Below, one piece after another: positions 6,425 through 15,041 of a stretch of DNA of 15,044 nt. This DNA comes from a bacterium (GTDB lineage Bacteria; Zixibacteria; MSB-5A5; GN15; FEB-12), in assembly GCA_030629485.1 (NCBI GenBank), contig DAOVOW010000008.1:1-15044 (forward strand), written 5' to 3'. A program made the translations under genes and the position numbers. Under the pieces are notes generated by a model, which was not told where the DNA came from, ran no database searches, and saw only the letters and a list, made by a program, of their open reading frames with translations. Numbering within the stretch: position 1 is the stretch's first letter; each line of letters starts with the position of its first letter.

Positions 6425-7849
6425 ATGTACGATACTCACGCCGCCGGAGATTCTCTTTATGCACCGGCTGATACAAGCCGCCGCTTCAACCTGGTAGCGG
6501 CCGTTGTGACCCTCATAATACTCTCTCCGGCGCTGCTGATCGTTACCGGACCGCGTCCAATTCTCGCCGTCCTTTACTTCGCTGTCCTGGGAGTCATGCT
6601 CCTTATAACCAACCCCAGAATCTGTTTCTATATATGGATGGCAGCAGGGGGTCTATTCTATCCGGCTCATCTGGGAGGAATGCTGATCAATCCAGCCGAC
6701 TTTGCCGTCCTGATATTGCTTGTGGCGATTGTTCTAGACTATCTGTTGCGTGTGCGAACAGAAGTTCACAGAACGAGTTTCGATGCACCGTTTATGCTCC
6801 TTATCGGCGCTGCCCTGATGTCGATCGTGCTGGCTCATGACCGTAGTCTGACCATCACCCCTACTTTGCGAGTTATAGTGATCTATTTGGCGTATCGAGT
6901 CAGTTTCAAGATGGCGCAGGAAATCGGGGTGCGGCGGATCGTGCAGGTTTACCTGCTCATAGTAGTTGTGCTGGCTACAATCAACTGCGTAACGCTTGTG
7001 ATCGAAGGCGGTCAGCACCGCATTTTCGGCCTGGCCTGGCTTCCGATGGAGACCTTTTGCATGACGGCGCTGCCGATGGCGGCTGCATTTCTGATCTGGT
7101 CCAGCCGGCCAGGGGAGCGGTTATTGTATAGTACCTGCTGTCTGGTGATAGGCATTGCAATTCTGGGCACGCAGTCGCGCGCCCCGATGGTAGCCGTGTT
7201 AGTAGCCTTGCCTGTCCTAATGTGGCTGGTGACGCGCAAGGCGCAACGGGGACAGCAAAAGGCAAACCGGTGGAGCATACTCTGGCTGTCCGTGCCGCTG
7301 GTTGGTCTGGCATTGGTGGTACTTATGTTGAGCGAGACAGCCTTCCAAGGATCATTTGAGAGAATCGGTGAGTTGATCAACTCAATGGTCAGACCTGAAG
7401 GGACTGTATCGTTGCGTGTGGTGCTATGGACTGCAGCCATTAAGGCCTATCTGGTGAACCCGGTTACCGGGATCGGCATGGGAAACTTCAAAGCGGTCTC
7501 ACAGATTCTTCCCGACATCAGGTTGGTGCCGGTGTGGTACTATATTGGCGGCATGTCACCGCATAACGTGGTGCTGCACTGGCTGGCTGAAACGGGCCCG
7601 CTGGGCGCTGGGGCTCTGTTGTGGCTGGCGTGGCGAGGAGTGAAGGTTGGCTATCGTCAGTTCGGAAGGTCGTTGGACGCCCAAGACACCCAGGTGGCCG
7701 GTGCGCTAGCGATCGCCATGGTAGTCTTTGCCCTTACTATCTTCTACATGCGAGCCTGGACCTGGGGCCAGGATGGGTACATTATGGCGCTGTTATTCGG
7801 GCTGGTCGCTGCCTGGCAACGACGGCAGGGCCACGAAGCGCCCTCCTGA
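6425..7849 (+). CDS. O-antigen ligase-like (Wzy/WaaL family) polytopic membrane protein
   Basis: The 474-residue protein has about ten to twelve hydrophobic segments spread over its length. Family landmarks of Wzy_C/O-antigen ligase proteins are GTQSRAPMVA in the middle, followed by a helix, then the large periplasmic loop with SLRVVLWTAAIKAYLVNP, VTGIGMGNFK and the PHNVVLHWLAETGPLG motif before the last helices. Such proteins polymerise or ligate undecaprenyl-linked polysaccharide on the periplasmic face of the inner membrane. Which of the two this one does cannot be told from sequence. No glycosyltransferases or export genes flank it, so it is an orphan. The frame is open back to GTG 6332, which would add 31 hydrophilic residues, but neither start has a good Shine-Dalgarno. 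I prefer ATG 6425, which sits right after a promoter-like pair. The start is uncertain. Confidence 0.82.
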   Translation: MYDTHAAGDSLYAPADTSRRFNLVAAVVTLIILSPALLIVTGPRPILAVLYFAVLGVMLLITNPRICFYIWMAAGGLFYPAHLGGMLINPADFAVLILLVAIVLDYLLRVRTEVHRTSFDAPFMLLIGAALMSIVLAHDRSLTITPTLRVIVIYLAYRVSFKMAQEIGVRRIVQVYLLIVVVLATINCVTLVIEGGQHRIFGLAWLPMETFCMTALPMAAAFLIWSSRPGERLLYSTCCLVIGIAILGTQSRAPMVAVLVALPVLMWLVTRKAQRGQQKANRWSILWLSVPLVGLALVVLMLSETAFQGSFERIGELINSMVRPEGTVSLRVVLWTAAIKAYLVNPVTGIGMGNFKAVSQILPDIRLVPVWYYIGGMSPHNVVLHWLAETGPLGAGALLWLAWRGVKVGYRQFGRSLDAQDTQVAGALAIAMVVFALTIFYMRAWTWGQDGYIMALLFGLVAAWQRRQGHEAPS

Positions 7850-7872
7850 ACCCAGCCGGCATCCAAAGACAA

Positions 7873-7924
7873 GCCGCCCCGGATTGAGGCGGCATGTCGT
7901 TGCTTCAAAGCCCGCGCAGCGGGC
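7873..7924. terminator. Two hairpins between convergent genes, likely bidirectional terminator
   Basis: GCCGCC/GGCGGC (7873-7878 with 7888-7893, nine-base loop) and GCCCGC/GCGGGC (7910-7915 with 7919-7924, three-base loop) lie between the stop of the O-antigen-ligase gene and the stop of the ferritin-like gene. Read leftward, the hairpins are followed by TTTGAAGC and TTGTCTTTG, weak T-rich tails. The placement supports termination more than the tails do. Confidence 0.5.
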
Positions 7925-7946
7925 CAAGAACGGATTTATCGGTCAG

Positions 7947-8399
7947 TTAGTTTTCCTGGTAGACGTAGTCGTCGTACTCGACCTCAAAACGCAGCTTATG
8001 CCTGGCCTCTTCCTGAGCCAGCCCGAGGAAGGTCTCTCTCAGACCGGCATCGTCGGTGGCCACGGCCAGACTTTTGTACAGCGTGTAGGCGTTGGCTTCG
8101 TTCTTGATAGCAACTATCAACGCGTCCTGGAAAGTCAGGTCCGGCTTGGACTCCACTTCGATCAGATGATCACCGATCTTAAGGTTGACAACTTTCTCCT
8201 CGGACTTCAGGAGCACCTTGCCCTCGATGACAGCTTCCAGTTTGGCCTTGTGCTGTTTTTCTTCCTCAGCAAAATCCAGGAAGATGGTCTTCATGTGTTT
8301 CTTATCCATCTTCTCAGCCAGATTTGTGTAGAAGTCTGCGGCTTCCTGTTCCTTCTGGATGGCAAAGGCCAGAATCTGGTCAACGGAATCGAAATTCAT
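7947..8399 (-). CDS. Ferritin-like / rubrerythrin-like diiron protein
   Basis: The 150-residue protein has the four-helix-bundle ferritin-like pattern. The six expected diiron ligands are all present: Glu17 (KEQEAADFY), Glu47 and His50 (EKQH), Glu101 (KNEANAYTLY), and Glu131 and His134 (EARH). There is no C-terminal rubredoxin domain (no CxxC pairs; the protein lacks cysteine), unlike classical rubrerythrin, so it needs an outside electron donor if it is a peroxidase. Family members reduce hydrogen peroxide or handle iron in anaerobes and microaerobes. It is probably cytoplasmic, with no signal peptide. The start is strongly supported by AAGGAGG seven bases before the ATG. It has its own near-consensus promoter and converges on the O-antigen-ligase gene. 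A role in oxidative-stress defence is inferred from the family. Confidence 0.91.
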   Translation of the reverse strand: MNFDSVDQILAFAIQKEQEAADFYTNLAEKMDKKHMKTIFLDFAEEEKQHKAKLEAVIEGKVLLKSEEKVVNLKIGDHLIEVESKPDLTFQDALIVAIKNEANAYTLYKSLAVATDDAGLRETFLGLAQEEARHKLRFEVEYDDYVYQEN

Positions 8400-8495
8400 T
8401 GTCTCCTCCTTAGTAATGAGACAGTTCTATGCAGGCAACGCGCGTGTTTCATCCGTAGTTCCCGGCAGGGAGCTATTCGTTTCACACGTCGGGGG

Positions 8496-8523
8496 ATTAT
8501 AAGCAATAGGATTGTAATATCAA
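8496..8523 (-). promoter_or_regulatory. Strong sigma70-like promoter of the ferritin-like gene
   Basis: On the minus strand TTGATA (8523-8518), a 16-base spacer and a perfect TATAAT (8501-8496) predict transcription starting near 8489, giving a leader of about 90 bases. A short stem TCCC/GGGA lies in that leader. No operator for a known oxidative-stress regulator is recognisable. Confidence 0.7.
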
Positions 8524-8834
8524 GCGGATTCTTGCATATTACGATCGGCCGTTCTTTTGCGGCTGATACCATCTTGTATTCATTTAATCGATAACATGAA
8601 GAACCCACCAGGCGCTTCCAGGCTCTGTCGCAATTGTATGTTTCACCTGTTCCTGCGTTCCCCGAAGGCGAGCGTGTGAACCGGTGATTCCTGGGGTTGC
8701 TGTTTCACAACGCCTTAGCGAGAATCGCGGGATCACAATCCCGACTTCGTCGAGATCAAGACCCTGCGAAACCGTATTATGACACAGCCTGTTCGCTCCT
8801 GGTGGGGTGCCGGTATGTGACCATTCCCTTTTGA
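8524..8834. other. Intergenic region without a recognised gene
   Basis: No credible coding region is visible in these 311 bases. A six-bp hairpin CGGGAT/ATCCCG (8728-8733 with 8738-8743) and three nearby copies of GTTTCAC (in the 8479-8708 stretch) are the only structure I see. Neither matches a known RNA class or operator. Confidence 0.45.
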
Positions 8835-8862
8835 TTGACTTGATTTTCAAAACCCGTATATT
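8835..8862 (+). promoter_or_regulatory. Sigma70-like promoter of the tRNA-Leu (and probably tig-clpP-clpX)
   Basis: TTGACT (8835-8840), a 16-base spacer and TATATT (8857-8862) predict a start near 8869, seven bases before the mature tRNA 5' end. No strong terminator lies between the tRNA and tig, so this promoter may also drive the downstream genes. Confidence 0.7.
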
Positions 8863-8875
8863 CCCTGCGCCAGTT

Positions 8876-8960
8876 GCGAAAGTGGTGGAATTGGTAGACA
8901 CGCTGGATTTAGGATCCAGTTCCGCGAGGAATGGGGGTTCGAATCCCCCCTTTCGCACCA
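8876..8960 (+). tRNA. tRNA-Leu, anticodon UAG (TAG in DNA), CCA encoded
   Basis: The 85-base sequence folds as a class II tRNA. The acceptor stem is GCGAAAG (8876-8882) with CTTTCGC (8950-8956), the discriminator base is A and CCA (8958-8960) is encoded. The D-arm region contains TGGTAGACACG, the anticodon stem CTGGA/TCCAG (8903-8907 with 8915-8919) encloses the loop TTTAGGA with anticodon TAG at 8910-8912, the long variable arm TCC/GGA has a GCGA loop, and the T-arm is GGGGGTTCGAATCCCCC. A long variable arm and discriminator A are leucine features. It reads CUA and, by wobble, CUG. It lies 69 bases upstream of tig, an arrangement seen in other bacteria. Confidence 0.98.
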
Positions 8961-9029
8961 GAAAATGCCGTGAACTAATGATCGCGGCCAACAGCAACGG
9001 CTGCGGCTTTGAAACTGGAGTATAACTGA

Positions 9030-10307
9030 GTGAAGGTTGAAGTTAAAGAACTCGAAGGACTGATGCGCGAGGTCAAGGTGCATCTGCCGGCCGAGAGGGT
9101 GGCAAGCGAGTTGAAGAACAAGTTCGATGAGGTTCGCAAGAATACACAGATCGACGGTTTTCGAAAAGGCAAAGTGCCGATGAATCGTATCCATACAATG
9201 CATGGCGACGCTGTTCGCGCTGATGTCAGCGAGGACCTGATCCGCACTTCCTATCCGGAAGCGGTGAAGCAGGAGACGCTGCGGGTGGCCTCGTATCCCA
9301 CCATCATCAAGGCCGGCTACGACGATGATGGCGGCGGCTTTAGCTATACGGCCAAAGTGGAAGTGTATCCACAAATTGACAAGGTGGTCTATGACGGTTT
9401 GGAGGTCACGGTTGAGGAGATCGAGGTCAGCGACAAAGACCTTGACGAGTTCGTGGAAGGACTGCGCAAGCGGTTCTCCAACCTGAGTTCGGTCGACCGC
9501 GAGGCCGGAGCGACCGATGTGGTGGTGGCTGATCTTAAGAAACTTCATGACCCGTCGCTGGTTCTGTCCGGTGACAACTTCGCCGATCAGGAAATCGACC
9601 TGGGCAATCCGGTTACGGTGCGGGAGTTCAAGGAACAACTGACGGGCGCGAAGCCCGGCGATGAAACCGAAATCGAAGTCAACTATCCCAAGGACTATCC
9701 CGACGCCACCTTCGCCGGCGCCACGGTGAAGTATCACTGCCGGGTCAAGCAGGTCAAAGAACGCATCCTGCCGGAGTTCGATGATGCCTTTGCCAGGCAG
9801 ACAGGACAGGCGGAGACCGCCCTGGAACTGCGCATGCAGATTCGTGATGAGCTCAAAGCTCGATTGGTCCAGGATCAGAACCGCGCCAAGCGGAGTCAGA
9901 TTATAGGGCAAATCTGCCGCCAGAACGAGGTCCCAATCCCTGATGGTCTGGTCGACGAATACCTTAATAATATAGTTGAGGATTTCAAGAAGCGTCATGA
10001 GGATACCGACGAAGAGGAAGTTCGTCGTTCCTATCATGATGTCGGCGTCGGGACTATCCGCTGGAACCTGTTGTTTAACTACCTCGCCAGGCAGGAAAAT
10101 ATCGAAGTCCTGCCGTCAGATATCGAAGAACGAATCAAGAGGTTTGCCGATAACTATAAGATGAGCGTGGAGCAGGCCAAGGAAGCACTCAATCGGTCTG
10201 GATCGATTGCGGATATTCGTGACTCGATCCTGGAAGAGAAAGTGCTTGATTTCCTGGTCGACAAAGCCAAGCTTACCACGCAAGAGAAGCAAGCAACGAA
10301 GACATAG
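9030..10307 (+). CDS. tig: Trigger factor, ribosome-associated chaperone and prolyl isomerase
   Basis: The 425-residue protein has the three-domain plan of trigger factor, which binds ribosomal protein L23 at the exit tunnel and shelters nascent chains. The N-terminal ribosome-binding domain (about 1-115) carries the signature GFRKGKVP (43-50). A middle FKBP-like prolyl-isomerase domain follows (about 150-240: VVVADLKK...[31 protein letters not shown]). The helical C-terminal arm domain follows (about 245-425), ending in a charged tail. Length is usual for the family. Translation begins at GTG 9030, with GGAG nine bases upstream and the expected [10 protein letters not shown] start. It is the first protein gene of the tig-clpP-clpX unit, 25 bases before clpP. 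The middle domain is divergent, so isomerase activity is not assured. Confidence 0.97.
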   Translation: MKVEVKELEGLMREVKVHLPAERVASELKNKFDEVRKNTQIDGFRKGKVPMNRIHTMHGDAVRADVSEDLIRTSYPEAVKQETLRVASYPTIIKAGYDDDGGGFSYTAKVEVYPQIDKVVYDGLEVTVEEIEVSDKDLDEFVEGLRKRFSNLSSVDREAGATDVVVADLKKLHDPSLVLSGDNFADQEIDLGNPVTVREFKEQLTGAKPGDETEIEVNYPKDYPDATFAGATVKYHCRVKQVKERILPEFDDAFARQTGQAETALELRMQIRDELKARLVQDQNRAKRSQIIGQICRQNEVPIPDGLVDEYLNNIVEDFKKRHEDTDEEEVRRSYHDVGVGTIRWNLLFNYLARQENIEVLPSDIEERIKRFADNYKMSVEQAKEALNRSGSIADIRDSILEEKVLDFLVDKAKLTTQEKQATKT

Positions 10308-10332
10308 CACCGTTAGATTTAGGGAAGACCTG

Positions 10333-10947
10333 ATGGGTAACAGTATTAGTTCAAATCATCTGGTACCGATGGTGGTAGAGCAGACCAGTCGAGGCGAACG
10401 CGCCTACGACATTTTCTCCCGATTGTTGAAGGACAGAATCATCTTTATCGGCACGCCGATCGAGGATCAGATGGCCAGTCTGGTCATTGCTCAAATGCTG
10501 TTTCTGGAGGCGGAGGACCCGGATAAGGACATTTGTATTTATATCAACTCACCGGGCGGCTCAGTCACAGCCGGAATGGCCATTTATGACACCATGCAGT
10601 TTATCAAGCCGGATATCGCCACGACCTGTATGGGGATCGCGGCGTCAATGGGAGCTTTTCTGCTGGCGGCCGGGACCAAAGGGAAGCGGGCCGCCCTGCC
10701 CAACAGCCGCGTGATGATTCACCAGCCGATGGCCGGCGCACAGGGACAGGTATCCGATATCGTTATCATGTCTGAAGAGTTCGCCAAGGCCAAGAAACGT
10801 CTGAACGAATTGTTGGTGAAACATACCGGCCAGCCGTTGGAAGTGGTGGAGAAAGACACCGACCGTAACTTCTTCATGGCTCCTGAGGAAGCCAAAGAAT
10901 ACGGTTTGATTGACAAAGTCTACGACTTTGACCGTGAAAAGAAATAG
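10333..10947 (+). CDS. clpP: ClpP, proteolytic subunit of the ATP-dependent Clp protease
   Basis: The 204-residue serine peptidase (family S14) forms the tetradecameric chamber that degrades proteins fed by ClpX. The N-terminal axial-loop and processing region is followed by [22 protein letters not shown] (11-32 overall), [23 protein letters not shown] (71-93 overall), nucleophile Ser105 in GIAASMGAF and His130 in VMIHQP. Ungapped alignment with E. coli (Ser111, His136, Asp185) and B. subtilis (Ser98, His123, Asp172) puts Asn179 (DTDRN, 175-179) where the third triad residue is Asp. A Ser-His-Asn triad is known in Listeria monocytogenes ClpP1, so activity may be reduced or conditional but need not be lost. 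AGGGA eight bases upstream supports ATG 10333; the frame is open further back but overlaps tig. It is the second gene of the unit, 69 bases before clpX. Confidence 0.97.
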   Translation: MGNSISSNHLVPMVVEQTSRGERAYDIFSRLLKDRIIFIGTPIEDQMASLVIAQMLFLEAEDPDKDICIYINSPGGSVTAGMAIYDTMQFIKPDIATTCMGIAASMGAFLLAAGTKGKRAALPNSRVMIHQPMAGAQGQVSDIVIMSEEFAKAKKRLNELLVKHTGQPLEVVEKDTDRNFFMAPEEAKEYGLIDKVYDFDREKK

Positions 10948-11016
10948 GTGATCGTCGGCGTTTATGTCGTCGATTGGATCGGACACGTTAGACTAAAAGG
11001 TTAACCATAGGAAGCC

Positions 11017-12297
11017 ATGCCGAAGAAAAACGACCAAACAAGAGTTCCACGCCGTTGTTCGTTTTGCGGCAAACCGGCGGGACAGGTTCGCCGCCTGTTC
11101 TCCGGCTATGAGTCATTCATTTGTGATGAATGCGTTGAGCTCTGTAACGACTTGTTGCTAAACGCGCCGGAGGCAGGTGTCCAGGAGGAGATCGTCGGCA
11201 TTCCGATCCCGGCGGAGATCAAGAACTTCCTCGACCAGTATGTAATCGGGCAGGAGCAGGCCAAGAAGACTGTCGCAGTGGCGGTCTATAATCATTACAA
11301 GCGGATCAACGCTCAGGCTAAAGCGCGTCTGAGCGACAAAAAGTCGAAATCTGACGATATCGAGTTGGAGAAATCCAACATCCTCCTGCTTGGCCCTACC
11401 GGTACCGGCAAGACGCTTATCGCGCGCACGCTGGCCAAGTTTCTCAAGGTGCCGTTTACAATTGCCGACGCCACCGTTCTCACCGAGGCCGGTTATGTGG
11501 GCGAGGATGTTGAGAACATCCTGGTCCGGCTTTATCAAGCGGCCAATTTCAACCAGTTGCAGACCGAGCGTGGTATCATCTATATCGATGAGTTGGATAA
11601 GATTTCCCGCAAAGAGGGCAACCCGTCGATTACGCGTGATGTCTCCGGCGAAGGGGTGCAGCAGGGACTGTTGAAAATCCTCGAAGGAACGGTGGCCAAT
11701 ATCCCACCCAAGGGCGGGCGCAAACATCCTGAGCAGGCGTTTGTACAGATCAACACATCGAACATTCTTTTCATTTGCGGTGGCGCCTTCGACGGCCTGG
11801 AGCAGATAGTGGCACGTCGGATCGGCAAGAAAACGATGGGCTTCGAGTCCGAGCAGCGTTACATCAAAATGGACTCGGCTGAGATTCTTGACCACGTGCT
11901 GCCGGTCGATCTCATCAGCTATGGTCTGATTCCGGAGTTAGTCGGGCGGTTGCCGGTTACGGCACCGCTGAAGGACCTGGACGAGGCCGCCCTCATGGAT
12001 ATCCTCACACAACCGAAAAACGCTCTGACCAAGCAGTTCAGGCAGTTGTTCGAGATGGAAGGAGTCAAGCTCCACTTTGAGCAGAAGGCTTTGGAGGCTG
12101 CCGTGAAGATTGCCCTGGAACGAAAGACCGGCGCTCGTGCCCTTCGTTCCATTCTCGAAAAAGCGATGCTGGACATCATGTATGATGTTCCATCGATGCC
12201 TGAAGTGGCCGAAGTGGTCATCGGCGCCGACACCGTCAAGGACGGCGCCAAACCGAAGATCACCACCCACGCCAAGAACAAGAAAAAGGCGGGCTGA
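11017..12297 (+). CDS. clpX: ClpX, ATP-dependent unfoldase subunit of ClpXP
   Basis: The 426-residue AAA+ protein forms the hexameric ring that recognises, unfolds and threads substrates into ClpP. The N-terminal zinc-binding domain has four cysteines, CSFC (14-17) and CDEC (36-39). Walker A is GPTGTGKT (126-133), the GYVG pore loop is 159-162, Walker B is IIYIDE (187-192) and the RKH pore loop is 235-237. The ClpP-docking loop reads MGF (274-276), where E. coli has IGF. The sensor and arginine-finger region (ELVGRLPV) and the C-terminal small domain ([23 protein letters not shown]) are present, with a lysine-rich tail. AGGAA precedes the ATG by about four bases. No lon gene follows, unlike in many bacteria with this cluster. 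Confidence 0.98.
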   Translation: MPKKNDQTRVPRRCSFCGKPAGQVRRLFSGYESFICDECVELCNDLLLNAPEAGVQEEIVGIPIPAEIKNFLDQYVIGQEQAKKTVAVAVYNHYKRINAQAKARLSDKKSKSDDIELEKSNILLLGPTGTGKTLIARTLAKFLKVPFTIADATVLTEAGYVGEDVENILVRLYQAANFNQLQTERGIIYIDELDKISRKEGNPSITRDVSGEGVQQGLLKILEGTVANIPPKGGRKHPEQAFVQINTSNILFICGGAFDGLEQIVARRIGKKTMGFESEQRYIKMDSAEILDHVLPVDLISYGLIPELVGRLPVTAPLKDLDEAALMDILTQPKNALTKQFRQLFEMEGVKLHFEQKALEAAVKIALERKTGARALRSILEKAMLDIMYDVPSMPEVAEVVIGADTVKDGAKPKITTHAKNKKKAG

Positions 12298-12653
12298 GCG
12301 TCGGCCCTGCTGACCCCGCCCAACTCACCATCGTATACTAAGGTCGCCTCGGGTAATGGGATCCGGGGGCTATAGTTCATTCTGTAGATGTGGGCGGCAG
12401 ACGCCCTTGTCGGACCCCTTTCGGACATCGGTCCATCCCGAAGTGGCCAATCGCTGGTACGAGGACAAGAAGGTCATTTTTTTCACAACAAGTAGCACCG
12501 ACTCTCGTAAACAAATCTAGACAGGCGTGCATAGCCGCTTGCCACGCTCTGGGATTCCAATTGCAGGGTTGGATGGGGTGGCATATCAACGCGCAGTCAC
12601 TGCGTGGCAGGGTATTGTTGTGTGTGGTATTTGCAACTGAAAGGATTTGTGTC
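12298..12653 (+). other. Gap between clpX and the DUF5916 gene
   Basis: I see no gene in these 356 bases, although the frame of the downstream gene stays open from 12390. The translated residues look non-coding (rich in R, C, W and P) and have no ribosome site. A hairpin GGGCG/CGCCC (12392-12396 with 12402-12406) and a weaker GGACC/GGTCC (12412-12416 with 12430-12434) are present, without T-tracts. A poor promoter-like pair, TTGCAG then TATCAA with a 17-base spacer, lies at about 12561-12589. No clean clpX terminator is seen. Confidence 0.4.
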
Positions 12654-14945
12654 TTGAGACAGCAGGTATCTATCGCCGTAATGGGCTGTCTGGGGTTGAC
12701 GGTGGTTGGAATGATGTTAGGCGCCGATCCGGCGTTGGCGACAAAGAACTGGGAGCCGGTCTTCAATCCGAAACTGAAGATTGAACGGACGACCGAGCCG
12801 ATCAAGATCGACGGCTCGCTGGACGACGCCGGGTGGCAGTCGGCCGGTCGGACCGACATGTTCGTGGAACGGTATCCCGGGGACATGACCGAACCGGATG
12901 TGAGAACTGAAGCGTTCCTGACCTATGATGACGATCATTTATACGTGGCCTTTTTCTGTCATGACGATCCCGACGCCATTCGGGCCACCATGTGCCAGCG
13001 TGATCAGTTCGGCAGTGATGATGCCGTCGTTTTGTTGATCGACACCTATGGCGACGCCTCCTGGGCCTACGAGTTCTTTGTGAATCCGTACGGAGTTCAG
13101 AAAGACCGGCTATGGTCGAGTGTCGGCGGTGAGGATGCCAGCTTCGATCTCATCTGGCAATCGGCGGCTCAAATCACTGATTCCGGCTATCAGGTTGAAA
13201 TCGCGGTGCCGTTTGCCAGCATGCGCTTCCCCAATCAGGACGTACAAAACTGGAAGATCGACTTCTGGCGCAATCGTCCCCGTGAGAGTTTCAAGCAGTA
13301 CTCATGGGCGGCCTATGATCGTAATGAACAGTGTTGGGTTTGCCAGTGGGGCACGGTCGAGGGTATTGCCAATGTTCAACCCGGCAGGGGTCTGGAAATC
13401 ATGCCGGCTCTGGTCGTCAACCAGCACTCCGGGTTGGTGGACAGCCGAGACCCTGACTCCCATTTCGCCGACCACAAGGGAGAAGGGGATCCATCGCTGA
13501 GCGCCAAGTACGCCGTATCGTCCAGTGTGACAATAGAAGCGGCCCTCAACCCCGACTTCAGCCAGATCGAGGCCGACGCTGCGCAGATCGATGTCAACAC
13601 TACAATCGCCCTGCTCTTTCCTGAGCGCAGGCCGTTTTTCCAGGAGGGGAGCGACATCTTCCGAACCCTGTTCAACTCGTTCTATACGCGCACAGTATAT
13701 GATCCGCAACTGGTCGTCAAGCTCACCGGCCGTATGGACAAAACCAGTATCGGTTTCCTGACAGCCATCGACGAGAACAGTCCATACATGATTCCCCTCG
13801 ACGAGGCCTCGATTGTCGTCAACACCGGCCGGAGTGTAGTCAACGTGCTCAGAGCCACGCGGCGGCTCGGCGAGGACACCCAGGTCGGACTCATGGTCAG
13901 CGACCGTCGCTTTGAGGATGACGGCTCCGGAACCATTTTCGCAATCGACGGCGATATCCGATTGTCGCGCAACTACTCGATCGACGGCCAGTTCCTAATG
14001 AGCCACACTCAGGAGGCAAACGAGGCGGGCGAAACCGACGGGCTGCAGGGGTATACGTTCGACAACGGCAGCAAGACGCTTGTCTTTGACGGGGAATCGT
14101 TTTATGGGGGCGCGTTCATCACCCGATTCAAGCGCAATGCCCGGCACTGGAATTTCGCCCTTGATTACAACCAGGTCGATCCGTCCTATCGAACGCAGAC
14201 CGGATATGACCCGTGGGTCAACTATCGCAACCTTACGCTGAACACGTGGTACGAGATCAACTTAGACAAAACGATCTTCGAGTCGATCACGCCCAGCAGT
14301 TATGTTCATCAGAAGTGGAACTTCGACGGCGTCAAGAAGCAGAGGCAGTATGGACTGAACCTCGGCGCGCGGACCCGGATAGCGCAGACCGGTTTTAACT
14401 TTGGTTTCAATCATAGCAATGAGGTCTGGGGGGCTGTGGATTTCAACAATCTTTGGTCGGCGGATTTCGGCCTGTACAGTCACCCCTGGAATCAACTGGG
14501 CTTCAATCTCAACTTCAGTCGGGGCGTCGGGATTGCCCGGTTTGATGGCGCCAAAGGTAACGAAACCAGTGTGTATGCTTCGCTGAACCTCAAACCGATC
14601 GACCGGCTGATTATCGAGCCGACCTTCCGCTACCTGCGCAGCACCGACGCGGCTACTGACGAGGAACTGTTCAGCCAGTATATCGCGCGTGCGCGCGTAA
14701 GCCTCCAGGCTAATCGCGAACTGTCGCTGCGCCTGGTGGTACAGTACAACAATGGAATAAGGGCCTGGAACATTGATCCCTTGATCACGTACCGACTCAG
14801 CCCATTTTCGGTTTTCTATGTCGGCTCAACTTACGATTACCGCGAATATGACAGGTTCACTTCGCGTGGAACGCCGTACGGGTCTCATTGGAACCTGAAT
14901 TCCAGACGGTTCTTCATGAAGTTGCAGTATCTGTTCCAGACCTGA
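12654..14945 (+). CDS. DUF5916 outer-membrane beta-barrel protein with N-terminal carbohydrate-binding-like domain
   Basis: The 763-residue precursor starts with a Sec signal peptide: basic RQQ, a hydrophobic core, and ALA before TKNWEP, with cleavage after about residue 29. Residues about 47-220 (IKIDGSLDDAGW...LYVAFFCHDD...DDAVVLLIDTYGD...GYQVEIAVPFASMRF) match the CBM9-like sugar-binding-type domain that heads DUF5916 proteins. The rest, about 230-763, is the DUF5916 part. It has the conserved PDFSQIEADAAQIDVNT, then FPERRPFFQEGSDIF, then many alternating amphipathic strands that end in an aromatic-rich last strand (FFMKLQYLFQT), as expected for an outer-membrane barrel. Function is not established for the family. 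The TTG start at 12654 is chosen because AAAGGA is eight bases upstream and it gives a clean signal peptide; a later ATG would truncate it. It appears to be a separate unit from clpX. Confidence 0.9.
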   Translation: MRQQVSIAVMGCLGLTVVGMMLGADPALATKNWEPVFNPKLKIERTTEPIKIDGSLDDAGWQSAGRTDMFVERYPGDMTEPDVRTEAFLTYDDDHLYVAFFCHDDPDAIRATMCQRDQFGSDDAVVLLIDTYGDASWAYEFFVNPYGVQKDRLWSSVGGEDASFDLIWQSAAQITDSGYQVEIAVPFASMRFPNQDVQNWKIDFWRNRPRESFKQYSWAAYDRNEQCWVCQWGTVEGIANVQPGRGLEIMPALVVNQHSGLVDSRDPDSHFADHKGEGDPSLSAKYAVSSSVTIEAALNPDFSQIEADAAQIDVNTTIALLFPERRPFFQEGSDIFRTLFNSFYTRTVYDPQLVVKLTGRMDKTSIGFLTAIDENSPYMIPLDEASIVVNTGRSVVNVLRATRRLGEDTQVGLMVSDRRFEDDGSGTIFAIDGDIRLSRNYSIDGQFLMSHTQEANEAGETDGLQGYTFDNGSKTLVFDGESFYGGAFITRFKRNARHWNFALDYNQVDPSYRTQTGYDPWVNYRNLTLNTWYEINLDKTIFESITPSSYVHQKWNFDGVKKQRQYGLNLGARTRIAQTGFNFGFNHSNEVWGAVDFNNLWSADFGLYSHPWNQLGFNLNFSRGVGIARFDGAKGNETSVYASLNLKPIDRLIIEPTFRYLRSTDAATDEELFSQYIARARVSLQANRELSLRLVVQYNNGIRAWNIDPLITYRLSPFSVFYVGSTYDYREYDRFTSRGTPYGSHWNLNSRRFFMKLQYLFQT

Positions 14946-15009
14946 TAGTACGCGTGCTGTTAGCCGTTTCTGATTGACAGACAAACCAGTTGCAGACCAC
15001 CCTTTTGTG

Positions 15010-15041
15010 CCCGTGCGATCTTCAGATCGCGCGGGTGTTTT
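15010..15041 (+). terminator. Intrinsic terminator of the DUF5916 gene
   Basis: An 11-bp stem (15010-15020 with 15025-15035, one G-T pair) with a TTCA tetraloop is followed by TGTTTT. It lies 64 bases after the stop codon and ends the unit. Confidence 0.88.

Noticed and set aside
8584..8997. Minus-strand open frame with RKGGFEPPF
   Set aside because: It is the antisense translation of the tRNA-Leu at 8876-8960, a common spurious protein.
8847..10037. Minus-strand 396-codon open frame opposite tig, ending with RGDSNPHSSRNW
   Set aside because: It is antisense to the clearly coding tig gene, and its C-terminal end is again an antisense tRNA-Leu translation.
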